DNA of 64,000 nt from Streptomyces hawaiiensis (lineage in GTDB: Bacteria > Actinomycetota > Actinomycetes > Streptomycetales > Streptomycetaceae): assembly GCF_004803895.1 (NCBI RefSeq), contig NZ_CP021978.1, forward strand, positions 1,054,001-1,118,000. Direction: 5' to 3'. Under the pieces are notes generated by a model, which did no database searches, had not been told where the DNA came from, and saw only the letters and a list, made by a program, of their open reading frames with translations. Positions 9,144-16,644 of the stretch are shown here, piece by piece; within the stretch, counting starts at the first letter, position 1; each line of letters begins with the position of its first letter. The position numbers and the translations under genes were made by a program.

Positions 9144-9611
9144 ATGGTTCGTCGACTGCGCCCGGTGGGGCTGGACTTCGTCGGGACCGCGCCCGTTCGG
9201 CACGTCTTCGTCCGGGAGGTCTCCGCTCCGGTGGCGGCGGTCTACGGCGCGCTCGAGGACGTGCCCGGCTGGGCCGAGTGGTTCCCGCAGGTGACGGCCG
9301 CCCGCCCGGCCGGCGCCGGCGCTGGGCGCGACATCACGCTCACCGGCGGCGTCCGGTTCCGCGAGACGATCATCGCGGCGGACGCCCCCGGGGTGTACGC
9401 CTATCGCGTCGACGTCACCAATCTGCCGGGCGTGCGGGCGATAGCCGAGGAATGGCGGCTCGCGCCGGCCGGCACCGGCACCCGGGTGCGGTGGACCTTC
9501 GCCACCGACGGGGCGGCTGCCTACCGGTTGGCCATGAAGGTGGCGCGCGGGGGTCAGGCGCGCGCGTTCCGGGACGCCATGACGGCGCTGGACCGGCGGC
9601 TGAGGGCCTGA
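9144..9611 (+). CDS. SRPBCC-family (START-like) small hydrophobic-ligand-binding protein
   Basis: A 155-residue protein matching the polyketide-cyclase/dehydrase (SRPBCC) fold. It starts with a strand leading into the characteristic VSAPVAAVYGALEDVPGWAEWFPQV segment (about residues 28-50), followed by beta strands (ITLTGGVRFRETI, YRVDVTNLPG, EEWRLAPAG, RVRWTFATDG) and the long C-terminal helix. Such proteins bind or cyclise hydrophobic molecules, but many in Streptomyces are of unknown ligand. It lies 63 bp after the DeoR gene and could be co-transcribed. The ATG is preceded by CCAGGAGGG at a somewhat long distance. Confidence 0.88.
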   Translation: MVRRLRPVGLDFVGTAPVRHVFVREVSAPVAAVYGALEDVPGWAEWFPQVTAARPAGAGAGRDITLTGGVRFRETIIAADAPGVYAYRVDVTNLPGVRAIAEEWRLAPAGTGTRVRWTFATDGAAAYRLAMKVARGGQARAFRDAMTALDRRLRA

Positions 9612-9621
9612 GGTCCCGGAC

Positions 9622-10746
9622 TCAGTCGGGCCAGACGCCCGTCTTCAGGAGCGAGTCGATCGCGGCCGTGTACGGCTCGATGTCCAGCCCCTGGGCGGCC
9701 AGCCAGGCGTCCGAGTAGTACTTGTCGAGATACCGGTCCCCCGGGTCGCACAGCAGGGTCACGACGCTGCCCTGCCGGCCCTCGGACACCATCTCGGCGA
9801 CGATCTTCAGCGCGCTCCACAGCCCCGTGCCGGTCGAGCCGCCCGCCTTGCGGCCGATGGCGCGTTCCAGGGCCCGCACGGCGGCGACACTGGCCGCGTC
9901 GGGCACCTTCATCATCCGGTCGATCGCGCCGGGCACGAAGCTCGGTTCCATCCGGGGCCGGCCGATGCCCTCGATGCGGGAGCCGCAGTCGCAGGTGACG
10001 TCCGGATCGCCGGTGGTCCAGCCCTCGAAGAAGCACGAGTTCTCGGGGTCGGCCACGCAGACGCGGGTGTCGTACTGCATGTAGTGGACGTAGCGCGCGA
10101 GGGTCGCGGAGGTGCCGCCGGTGCCCGCCGTGGCGACGATCCACGCCGGCTCGGGAAACCGCTCCAGGCGCAGCTGGCGGAAGATGGACTCGGCGATGTT
10201 GTTGTTTCCGCGCCAGTCCGTGGCTCGTTCGGCGTAGGTGAACTGGTCCATGTAGTGGCCGCCGGTCTCGGCCGCGAGACGGGCGGATTCCTCGTACATC
10301 GTGCGGGGGTCGTCCACGAAGTGACATCGGCCGGAGTGGAACTCGATGAGGCGGATCTTCTCGGCGCTCGTCGTGCGCGGCATGACGGCGATGAAGGGCA
10401 CGCCGATCAGCTTCGCGAAGTACGCCTCGGAGACCGCCGTCGAGCCGCTGGAGGCCTCGATGACGGGTCGGCCGGGCCGGATCCAGCCGTTGCACAGGCC
10501 GTACAGGAAGAGGGATCGGGCGAGGCGGTGCTTGAGGCTGCCGGTGGGGTGCGTCGACTCGTCCTTCAGATACAGGTCGATACCCCACCGCTCCGGCAGG
10601 GGGAACCACAGCAGATGTGTGTCGGCCGAGCGGTTGGCGTCCGCCTGGACCCTGCGGACGGCTTCTTTGAGCCACGCCCGGTAGGCGGCGTCGCTGTGGT
10701 CGACGTCGAGGGTCACGCCGGTCCGGGTCTGCTGGGGGGTGCTCAC
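9622..10746 (-). CDS. PLP-dependent cysteine synthase-family enzyme, Cds1-like (L-cysteine desulfhydrase type)
   Basis: A 374-residue fold-type II PLP enzyme. The Schiff-base lysine is Lys72 in TGSLKHR. A substrate loop [12 protein letters not shown] and the phosphate-binding glycine loop [12 protein letters not shown] are present. The protein resembles the actinobacterial PLP-dependent cysteine synthase family that includes M. tuberculosis Cds1, which degrades cysteine to H2S, pyruvate and ammonia. A two-cysteine motif, [12 protein letters not shown], sits in the C-terminal half. Assignment to desulfhydrase rather than synthase is inferred from family resemblance. It converges on the SRPBCC gene with a 10-bp gap. 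A TATGAT hexamer (10800-10805, minus strand) is a candidate -10 box. Confidence 0.9.
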   Translation of the reverse strand: MSTPQQTRTGVTLDVDHSDAAYRAWLKEAVRRVQADANRSADTHLLWFPLPERWGIDLYLKDESTHPTGSLKHRLARSLFLYGLCNGWIRPGRPVIEASSGSTAVSEAYFAKLIGVPFIAVMPRTTSAEKIRLIEFHSGRCHFVDDPRTMYEESARLAAETGGHYMDQFTYAERATDWRGNNNIAESIFRQLRLERFPEPAWIVATAGTGGTSATLARYVHYMQYDTRVCVADPENSCFFEGWTTGDPDVTCDCGSRIEGIGRPRMEPSFVPGAIDRMMKVPDAASVAAVRALERAIGRKAGGSTGTGLWSALKIVAEMVSEGRQGSVVTLLCDPGDRYLDKYYSDAWLAAQGLDIEPYTAAIDSLLKTGVWPD

Positions 10747-11251
10747 GGGGGGCTCCTAACGCTGCGCGCCGGCGAGGGGGGCGCACGGCCGACACCCCGA
10801 TCATAAGCACCTTCTGCACGCATCTCACCTGCATAAACGCAGCTTTGAGCCCCCCAAAGCGCCCCCAGGGGCAGGGCCCGGGGCAAGGGGGCGCGCGGTC
10901 CCGGGGGCGCATGGGCGAGTGTGCTGCGGGCGCCCCCCGGCGAGGGGGTCGCGGGCACTGGTGCTCGACGCCGGGCGGGGGCAGACTGCACGGCGGGACC
11001 AAGGCCCCGGACGGGGTGACCACAGGGGGCGATCGCCTTCCGGAGCAGGCTTGCGGGCACGGACGGCACGCCCCGGGGCGACGGTCGGCGGGGCACTCCG
11101 CACGGCCGGGCCGGGGTTCGGACCGGGCGGGACGCACCAACCCGGAGAGGACCATGCGTCCGGACGGGGCACACTGGATCGGGACACGAGCCCGTACCGG
11201 GCATCGCGCGGAGCGGGCCGGTACACCGACGCACACTAGGGGGCGGGTGGC
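10747..11251. other. 505-bp intergenic region without a supported gene
   Basis: This is a GC-rich spacer between divergent genes. It contains a possible minus-strand -10 box (TATGAT at 10800-10805) and an 8-bp inverted repeat (10859-10866 with 10887-10894) in a run of G and C tracts. No reading frame here has protein-like composition or a ribosome binding site, so I call no gene. Confidence 0.5.
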
Positions 11252-11575
11252 ATGGGAGAGCCGGAGTTCAGGGCCACGGGCGTGCGGATCGGGAAGCGGC
11301 TGCGTTCGCTCACCCGGGCGGGGCAGGTCAGGATCAGCGACGGGCGGCTCGAGTTGCTGACCAGCTACGGCAGTGAGATCGACAGCGCGCCGGTGCAGGC
11401 CGTGCGCGCCTCCAAGCCCTGGTTCGGCCCCGATGACCGGGCCACGGCGGATCTCAACGGCAAGCGGTACCTGCTCACCCTGGGCGATCACGACCCCGCC
11501 CCGGGAGAGCCGGGCCCGCCGGCCGCGCGGCGCTTCATCGAAGCCGTGCGCAGGGCAGCGGGGCGTGGCGGCTGA
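11252..11575 (+). CDS. Small conserved hypothetical protein
   Basis: A 107-residue soluble protein, basic in the N-terminal half, with alternating strand-like segments (QVRISDGRLELLTSYG, KRYLLTLGDH) and a C-terminal helix (AARRFIEAVRRAA). It has no cysteine pairs, membrane segments or known catalytic motif. The pattern of a short compact beta domain recalls PH-like or DUF-type actinobacterial proteins, but I cannot assign a family. The codon usage is typical of the region. GGGGGCGGGTGG upstream of the ATG can act as ribosome binding site. Confidence 0.7.
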   Translation: MGEPEFRATGVRIGKRLRSLTRAGQVRISDGRLELLTSYGSEIDSAPVQAVRASKPWFGPDDRATADLNGKRYLLTLGDHDPAPGEPGPPAARRFIEAVRRAAGRGG

Positions 11576-11758
11576 GATGTCCGCGAGTTGCGGTACCTCA
11601 CCCCCTGCGCCACTCTGGTCTCACGTCACTCTGGGTTTACCGGCGATAACGCTGCGAACCAGCCCGCCGGACACGACAGCAGGCGGCAGTGTCACGCAGG
11701 CGCCCTGCTGGATCCGAACTCCGTGTTCTTCCGGACCTCACGTCGGGGAGTCGCAGCC

Positions 11759-12292
11759 GTGATCAGCTACCCAAGCAGGCACTGCACGGTGGAGCTCCAA
11801 GCCCTGCCGTCGCGGATCGGCCAGGTCCGCAGAATCGTCTCTGCGCAGTTGCGCTACTGGCATCTGGATCCCCTGATCGACCGGGCCTCGCTCGGCGTGA
11901 CGGAGCTGTTGTCCAACGTCCACCGGCATGCCCAGCCGGACAAGACGTGCACCGTGGAGATAGAGCTGCTGCTCGACCGGCTCACGGTCTCGGTGCGCGA
12001 CGGCGACCCGCGGATGCCCGTGGTCGACGACGCCGAGCCACTGGCGACCTGCGGGCGCGGGCTCGCGATGGTGGCCGCCATGAGCGAGAGCTGGGGCGTC
12101 CGGCCGGACGGCGAGTCCGGCAAGGTCGTGTGGTTCACCCTGCCGACGTCCGTCCCCCCGGTGACGGCGCCCTCGCTGCGGTCGCGGCGCACGGTCCAGG
12201 AGAAGCCCGCGCGCAGGTTCGCCGAGGTCGGGGTTTCCACCGACGGGCTCCGGCCCGACCATGCTCCCGCCCGGTCCGCCGTTGCCGGTTGA
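11759..12292 (+). CDS. ATP-binding protein, RsbW/anti-sigma-type histidine-kinase-like fold
   Basis: A 177-residue protein. Residues about 10-125 form a GHKL ATPase domain with the N box VTELLSNVHRHA, a G1-type segment SVRDGDPRMP, and the glycine-containing CGRGLAMVAAMSESWGV followed by a strand to VVWFTLP. This matches the RsbW/SpoIIAB-like proteins that abound in Streptomyces, which act as serine kinases or anti-sigma factors. The tail of about 50 residues is Arg/Pro-rich and not conserved. No sigma factor or anti-anti-sigma gene is next to it, so its partner is unknown. GTG 11759 was chosen because GGGGAG lies 8 bases upstream. Confidence 0.88.
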   Translation: MISYPSRHCTVELQALPSRIGQVRRIVSAQLRYWHLDPLIDRASLGVTELLSNVHRHAQPDKTCTVEIELLLDRLTVSVRDGDPRMPVVDDAEPLATCGRGLAMVAAMSESWGVRPDGESGKVVWFTLPTSVPPVTAPSLRSRRTVQEKPARRFAEVGVSTDGLRPDHAPARSAVAG

Positions 12293-12319
12293 CCGGGCGG
12301 TGACCACCGTCCCCTCGGG

Positions 12320-12356
12320 GGCGTACGCCGCCGGGTGTGCTCCGGCGGCGTACGCC
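12320..12356. terminator. Bidirectional hairpin between convergent genes
   Basis: Perfect 15-bp arms (12320-12334 and 12342-12356) with a 7-base loop lie between the plus-strand ATP-binding protein and the minus-strand SHOCT gene. There is no U-tract, as is usual for Streptomyces terminators. Confidence 0.75.
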
Positions 12357-12462
12357 ACCGCGTGGCGATGGCCCGCAGCGCGTTCAGACATGCCGCGTGC
12401 CGGACCGGCCGCAGCCCCGCGAAGGCCGCGACGGCCGGGTGCGCGGGGCATGGCGGTTACCG

Positions 12463-12747
12463 TCATACCGCCCCCCGCTTGCGGCCGAACTCCTCGTTCA
12501 GTACGGACAGTCGGCGCCAGTACTCGTCCTCGTCGATCTCGCCGGAGGCGAAGCGGTGGCCGAGTACGGCGATGGGTGAGTCGTTCCCGGCGGCGGGCTG
12601 CCGCCAGGGACCGCCGCGGCGTCCACGCCACACGGTACGGCGCAGCAGCGCGATGCCGCCGCCGACCGCCAGCACCCAGATGACCGGGAAGAGCAGGATC
12701 CACGGGCCGGGCCCGCCTCCGTCGCCGAAGTTCGCCAGGGTCTGCAT
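12463..12747 (-). CDS. Small membrane-anchored SHOCT-domain protein
   Basis: A 94-residue protein. One membrane helix (WILLFPVIWVLAVGGGIALL, about residues 15-35) precedes a basic linker and a C-terminal SHOCT motif (LGHRFASGEIDEDEYWRRLSVL, about residues 65-87). SHOCT is a short oligomerisation-type helix pair often found at the ends of small bacterial membrane proteins; the function is unknown. The start at 12747 has AAGGAG about 10 bases upstream. It is divergent from the TetR operon. Confidence 0.88.
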   Translation of the reverse strand: MQTLANFGDGGGPGPWILLFPVIWVLAVGGGIALLRRTVWRGRRGGPWRQPAAGNDSPIAVLGHRFASGEIDEDEYWRRLSVLNEEFGRKRGAV

Positions 12748-12899
12748 GTCGTCCCACTCCTTGATGGTTCGGTGTCCTGTGTCGCTTTCAGAGTCGCCGC
12801 GCGAGGAGCCCCCGTCGTCGTACGGCCGGCGGCACCGGCGGTACCTCATGGGGAGTAGGGGGGCGGGCGGGTCTCTGCGCTTCGCACAGGCCTCGACTT

Positions 12900-12921
12900 C
12901 TGTAACTACTGGTATGTACAG
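12900..12921. promoter_or_regulatory. Probable TetR autoregulatory operator overlapping promoter
   Basis: An imperfect 22-bp palindrome with CTGTA and TACAG ends and 16 of 22 symmetric positions ends 7 bases before the TetR start codon. It overlaps TACAGT (12917-12922), which fits TANNNT and would start transcription close to the ATG. Binding by the neighbouring TetR protein is inferred from position. Confidence 0.55.
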
Positions 12922-12928
12922 TGAGGGT

Positions 12929-13492
12929 ATGAGCACTCCGGAACGGCTGATCGAGTCCACCCGTGAGCTGCTGTGGGAGCGCGGCTACGTGGGCACCAGC
13001 CCCAAGGCGATCCTGGAACGCGCGGACGCCGGGCAGGGCAGCATGTACCACCACTTCAAGGGCAAGCCCGATCTCGCCCTGGCCGCGATCCGGCGGACCG
13101 CCGAGGAGATGCGCGCCACCGCCGCGGCGGTACTCGACGGCCCGGGCACGCCGTACGAGCGCATCGAGGCGTATCTGCGGCGCGAGCGGGACGTGCTGCG
13201 GGGCTGCCCGGTCGGCCGGCTGACGATGGATCCGGACGTGATCGCGAGCGCCGAGCTGCGCGCGCCGGTCGACGAGACACTCGCATGGCTGCGTGGGCGG
13301 ATCGCCGGGATCGTCGAAGAGGGCACGGCACAGGGCCAGTTCGCGCCCGGTCTGGACGGCGGGGAGATCGCGGCGGCGGTCGTCGCGACCGTCCAGGGCG
13401 GTTACGTCCTGGCCCGCGCCTCCGGCTCCCCCGCCGCGTTCGACGCGGGGGTCCGGGGACTGCTCTCCCTGCTGGCGCCCCGGACCTCCTGA
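12929..13492 (+). CDS. TetR/AcrR-family transcriptional regulator
   Basis: A 187-residue protein with the N-terminal TetR helix-turn-helix (residues about 5-50: LIESTRELLWERGYVGTSPKAIL, AGQGSMYHHFKGKPDLALAAI) and an all-helical ligand domain resembling the TetR_C group that contains CPVGRLTMD. The first gene of a probable three-gene operon: the DUF4865 gene follows after 11 bp and the phosphotriesterase-like gene overlaps by 4 bp. A palindrome at 12900-12921 is the likely operator. No Shine-Dalgarno is obvious, and the predicted transcript start coincides with the ATG, so translation may be leaderless. Confidence 0.93.
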   Translation: MSTPERLIESTRELLWERGYVGTSPKAILERADAGQGSMYHHFKGKPDLALAAIRRTAEEMRATAAAVLDGPGTPYERIEAYLRRERDVLRGCPVGRLTMDPDVIASAELRAPVDETLAWLRGRIAGIVEEGTAQGQFAPGLDGGEIAAAVVATVQGGYVLARASGSPAAFDAGVRGLLSLLAPRTS

Positions 13493-13503
13493 AGGAGACT
13501 TCC

Positions 13504-14082
13504 ATGCACGCCATGCAGTACGAGCTCACCCTGCCCGCCGGTTACGACATGGGCATCATCCGGGACCGCGTCGCCCGCCGGGGGCACCTGCTCGACGACT
13601 GGGACGGGCTCGGCCTCAAGGCCTACCTGATACGCGAGCGCGGCCTGCGCGGCTCGCCGGTCAACCAGTACGCGCCGTTCTACCTCTGGAACACCGTGGC
13701 CGGCATGAACGCCTTCCTGTGGGGCGGCGGGTTCCAGGGGGTCGGTGACGACTTCGGTCGGCCGTCGGCGCGGCAGTGGACGGGGCTCGCGTACGAGGAG
13801 GGGAAGGGGTCGCACGCGCGGTTCGCCCTGCGGCGGCGTCAACCGGTGCCGGACGGCGGGCTGTTGGCCGACGCCGTGGAGGCCGCGGTGGACGAGGCCC
13901 GGCGGCTGGCGGTGGCGGACGGGGCGCTGCTCGCCGCCGCGGCCGTCGACACCGGTCGCTGGGAGCTGGTGCACTTCTCCCTCTGGGAGCAGGACCCGCC
14001 TCAGGCCGGCGGCGAGGTGTTCGAGGTGCTGCACCTGTCCGCGCCGGGCCGGGACCTGCTGCCCCGGGGACGCCAGTGGTGA
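13504..14082 (+). CDS. DUF4865-family protein
   Basis: A 192-residue soluble protein starting MHAMQYELTLPAGYDMGIIR. It contains the DUF4865 hallmarks GLGLKAYLIRERG, SPVNQYAPFYLWN and a FLWGGGFQG segment, ending in a strand-rich region (VHFSLWEQDPP, EVFEVLHLSAPG). The second half looks ferredoxin-like, similar to monooxygenase-type folds. The function is unknown; members are often next to TetR regulators as here, suggesting detoxification or modification of a small molecule. GAAGGAGAC upstream is a good ribosome binding site. The ATG at 13504 rather than 13513 gives the better spacing. Confidence 0.88.
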   Translation: MHAMQYELTLPAGYDMGIIRDRVARRGHLLDDWDGLGLKAYLIRERGLRGSPVNQYAPFYLWNTVAGMNAFLWGGGFQGVGDDFGRPSARQWTGLAYEEGKGSHARFALRRRQPVPDGGLLADAVEAAVDEARRLAVADGALLAAAAVDTGRWELVHFSLWEQDPPQAGGEVFEVLHLSAPGRDLLPRGRQW

Positions 14083-14987
14083 GCGCGGTCCGCACGGTGC
14101 TGGGGGACGTGCCTTCCGCAGACCTGGGTGTGTGCGACGCCCACGACCATCTGTTCTTCGGCAGTCCCCGGCTGCCCGGCCAGGAGCTGCGCGGCGTGGC
14201 GGACGCGCGGGCGGAGCTTCTCGCGTTCCGGGAGCAGGGCGGTGGGAGCATCGTGCAGTGGACGCCGTACGGGCTCGGGCGGCGGGCGGCCGATCTGCCG
14301 CCGCTGTCCCGGGAGACCGGTGTGCACGTGGTGGCCGCGACGGGTCTGCACCAGGCCGTGCACTACGACGAGGACACGCTCGCCGGGCTGCGCGGCCGGC
14401 TCGCCGAGGTCTTCGTCTGCGAACTCACCGAGGGCATCGGGACGTCGGGGGTGCGGGCCGGGCTCGTCAAGGTCGCGGGCGGCTTCCACGCCCTGGACGC
14501 GCACGCCCGCTGGACCATGACGGCGGCGGCCGAGGCGCAGCACGCCACGGGCGCGACGATCGCCGTGCACCTGGAAATGGGAACCGGTGCGCTGGACGTA
14601 CTGGACCTGCTGTGCGGGGAGTTGGGGGTGCCGCCCCGCCGGGTGGTGCTCGGGCACCTCAACCGCTCCCCCGACCTCGTGGTGCACCGGCAGGCGGCGC
14701 AGTCCGGCTGCTATCTGGCCTTCGACGGGTCGTCACTCGCCCACCACGCCACGGACTGGCGGATGCCGGACGCCGTACGGGCCCTCGCCGACGCCGGGTT
14801 CGGCGACCGGCTGCTGCTGGGCGCGGACACCACGACGGCCGCCGCCCGCTCGGTGAGCGGCGGCCCCGGGATGCCGTACCTGCTGCGCCGGGTACGGCCC
14901 CGGCTCGTGCATGCCGTGGGCGAGGAGCTGGTGGCGCGCATCCTCACGGAGAACCCGGGCCGGGCGTTCGGGGTGGAGTGGCGCTGA
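14079..14987 (+). CDS. Phosphotriesterase-family metal-dependent hydrolase
   Basis: A 302-residue amidohydrolase-superfamily TIM barrel. The binuclear metal ligands are all present: His22 and His24 in DAHDHLFF, a lysine in GLVKVAGGF (carbamylation site position), histidines in IAVHLEMG and LGHLNRSPD, and the final Asp in LLLGADTTT. Family members are lactonases, aryldialkylphosphatases or enzymes of unknown substrate. Its GTG start overlaps the upstream DUF4865 stop by 4 bp (GTGA), so the two are translationally coupled and controlled with the TetR gene. The substrate is not evident; a lactone or ester is the conservative guess. Confidence 0.9.
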   Translation: MSAVRTVLGDVPSADLGVCDAHDHLFFGSPRLPGQELRGVADARAELLAFREQGGGSIVQWTPYGLGRRAADLPPLSRETGVHVVAATGLHQAVHYDEDTLAGLRGRLAEVFVCELTEGIGTSGVRAGLVKVAGGFHALDAHARWTMTAAAEAQHATGATIAVHLEMGTGALDVLDLLCGELGVPPRRVVLGHLNRSPDLVVHRQAAQSGCYLAFDGSSLAHHATDWRMPDAVRALADAGFGDRLLLGADTTTAAARSVSGGPGMPYLLRRVRPRLVHAVGEELVARILTENPGRAFGVEWR

Positions 14988-15005
14988 CCGGCCTGGTCAC
15001 CGGCC

Positions 15006-15428
15006 TCAGCCGCCGGCTTGGTCGCTGTCCTTCATCGCACCCCAGCCGTGCCAGCGGTCGACCTCGATCCAGGCGCTGACCCGGGGGCGGACGCGGTCCG
15101 GGTAGGGCTTGCCGATGTAGTGCCGGGCGAGGAGGTCGATGTCGGCCAGGTCCTCGTCGTCGTACATCTCGGTGACGCGGCCGATGAGGGTGACGTGGGT
15201 GTACCAGTCGTCGCCGGCGAGGACGGTCAGGCTGACCCGCGGGTCGCGGCGCAGATGCTTCAGGCGGACCCGGCCCTCGTCGAGGTTGATCAGCACACGG
15301 CCGTTCTTCCACACGTACCAGGTGGCGGTGGAGACGGGTGTGCCGTCGGAGCGCAGCGTGGCCATGACGCAGGGGTTGGGCCGGCTCAGCAGGGCGTCGG
15401 CCTCGGGCGGCAGCGGCGGCTCGGACAT
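15006..15428 (-). CDS. PPOX-class (split-barrel flavin/F420) oxidoreductase
   Basis: A 140-residue protein with the pyridoxamine 5'-phosphate oxidase-like split barrel: ADALLSRPNPCVMATLRSDGTPVST, WYVWKNGRVLINLDEGR and DPRVSLTVLAGDDWYTHVTLIGRV. In actinobacteria this subfamily commonly uses F420 or FMN; the cofactor here is not decidable from sequence alone. It lies 11 bp downstream of a dehydrogenase gene on the same strand and is probably co-transcribed with it, so the two may act in one redox pathway. It converges on the phosphotriesterase-like gene. The ATG has GGAGGTCC upstream. Confidence 0.9.
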   Translation of the reverse strand: MSEPPLPPEADALLSRPNPCVMATLRSDGTPVSTATWYVWKNGRVLINLDEGRVRLKHLRRDPRVSLTVLAGDDWYTHVTLIGRVTEMYDDEDLADIDLLARHYIGKPYPDRVRPRVSAWIEVDRWHGWGAMKDSDQAGG

Positions 15429-15439
15429 GAGGGGACCTC

Positions 15440-16330
15440 CTAGGAGTGGGGCTTGTCGTCGAAGCTGGCGAAGTAGGCGGCGACCATGTCCTCGTCGGCG
15501 TGGCCCTGTGCGGCGGCGCGCTCCATGCGGGCGGCGGCCGCTTCGGCGACGTCCAGCCGGACGCCGTTGTCCGCGCCGGCCCGGACGATCAGGCGGGCGT
15601 CCTTGGCGGCGGTGCTCACCGCGAACTGGGGCGGCGTGAGCCTGCCTTCGAGAACGAGATCGGACTTGGCGCGCAGGTAGCCCATGTCGAGCGGGCCGCC
15701 GGCGACGAGGTCGAAGAAGCCGTGCGGGTCGACGCCGAGGGCCTTGGACAGGGCGAGGGCCTCCCCGGCGGCGGCCGTGACGGCGAGGACCCAGCTGTTG
15801 GCGACGAGCTTGAGGCGGGTGGCCCCGCCCTCCGCTCCGTCCTCGCCGGACCAGACGGTACGGGCGCCGACCGCCTCGAAGACCGGCGTAACCTTCTCGC
15901 GCCCCTCGGCGGGTCCGGCCGCGAGCACGGTCAGCTTCCCGGCCTCGGCGGGCTCGCGGGTGCCCAGGACGGGGGCGTCGTAGAAGACCAGGCGGTGCTC
16001 GTGGGCGAAGGCGGCCAGCTCGGCGACGCCCTCGATGCCCGCGGTGGTGGACTGCACCCAGGCGGTGCCGGGGCGCAGGGCGGGGACGGCCTCGCGCATC
16101 GTGTTCAGCGCCGCGGGACCGTCGTAGAGCATGGTCAGGACGACGTCGGCGTCCCGGACGGCCTGCGCGGGGGTGTCGGCGATCCGCACGCCGTCGGCGG
16201 CCAGCGGCTCGGCCTTGGCCCGGGTGCGGTTCCAGGCGTGGACCGTGTGACCGGCCCGGGCGAGGTTGCGGGCCATCGCGGCGCCCATGATGCCGGTGCC
16301 CAGGACGCTCACGGTGAGCTTGTCGGTCAT
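15440..16330 (-). CDS. NAD(P)-dependent beta-hydroxyacid dehydrogenase-family protein
   Basis: A 296-residue member of the 3-hydroxyisobutyrate/6-phosphogluconate dehydrogenase family. The N-terminal Rossmann fold has GTGIMGAAMARNLARAG and a basic residue after the second strand (WNRT), which suggests NADP preference. The conserved catalytic lysine and asparagine are in RLKLVANSW, and the helical C-terminal domain carries the conserved FDLV and AKDARL segments. The second residue block QSTTAG is the substrate motif. The substrate may be a beta-hydroxyacid or an imine. It is the leading gene of a two-gene unit with the PPOX gene. Confidence 0.9.
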   Translation of the reverse strand: MTDKLTVSVLGTGIMGAAMARNLARAGHTVHAWNRTRAKAEPLAADGVRIADTPAQAVRDADVVLTMLYDGPAALNTMREAVPALRPGTAWVQSTTAGIEGVAELAAFAHEHRLVFYDAPVLGTREPAEAGKLTVLAAGPAEGREKVTPVFEAVGARTVWSGEDGAEGGATRLKLVANSWVLAVTAAAGEALALSKALGVDPHGFFDLVAGGPLDMGYLRAKSDLVLEGRLTPPQFAVSTAAKDARLIVRAGADNGVRLDVAEAAAARMERAAAQGHADEDMVAAYFASFDDKPHS

Positions 16331-16644
16331 TGCGTCAACTTCCTCGGTGGTGCGGTGCGGGCGGACTGCCCGTGCCCCAGCCTGCCCGCTCAGCGGCGAG
16401 CCTTCCCGGAAGCGGCGCGGACAAGCCTGCCCGGGCTCACCTGATACCTGTCGTCCCCTGCGTCTCAGCTCACTCTCACGTCACCGAGATGTCCACGGAG
16501 GGCCGCAGCTTCGACGCGGCGGTCAGGGCCTTGTGCACGGGGTGGGCGTCGAAGGCCGTCAGCGGGGACGTACGCCCTGCTGTCCGACCAGGGAGGGGTG
16601 CCCGCGCTCGGCGAACTCGCCGGGAACGGGGGGCCCGGGCCCGC
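16331..16644. other. 314-bp intergenic gap, possible 3' gene remnant
   Basis: No complete gene is present. On the minus strand a short protein-like stretch ending at a TGA at 16476 (AHPVHKALTAASKLRPSVDI) faintly recalls the C-terminus of an OsmC/Ohr-type protein. It has no start or ribosome binding site and no matching upstream part. It could be a decayed gene or chance. The rest holds the promoter side of the dehydrogenase operon. Confidence 0.3.

Noticed and set aside
10815..10841. ARG-box-like elements upstream of the Cds1-like gene
   Set aside because: Two motifs (TGCACGCATCTCA and TGCATAAACGCA) look faintly like arginine-regulator sites, but spacing and symmetry do not fit the usual pair of ARG boxes.
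10859..10910. Hairpin in the 505-bp gap as a terminator or small RNA
   Set aside because: Arms are only 8 bp in G/C tracts, and there is no promoter pair or gene end nearby that would support it.
16476..16570. Possible OsmC/Ohr C-terminal gene
   Set aside because: Only about 25 residues look protein-like and there is no start or upstream domain; kept only as a note on the gap.
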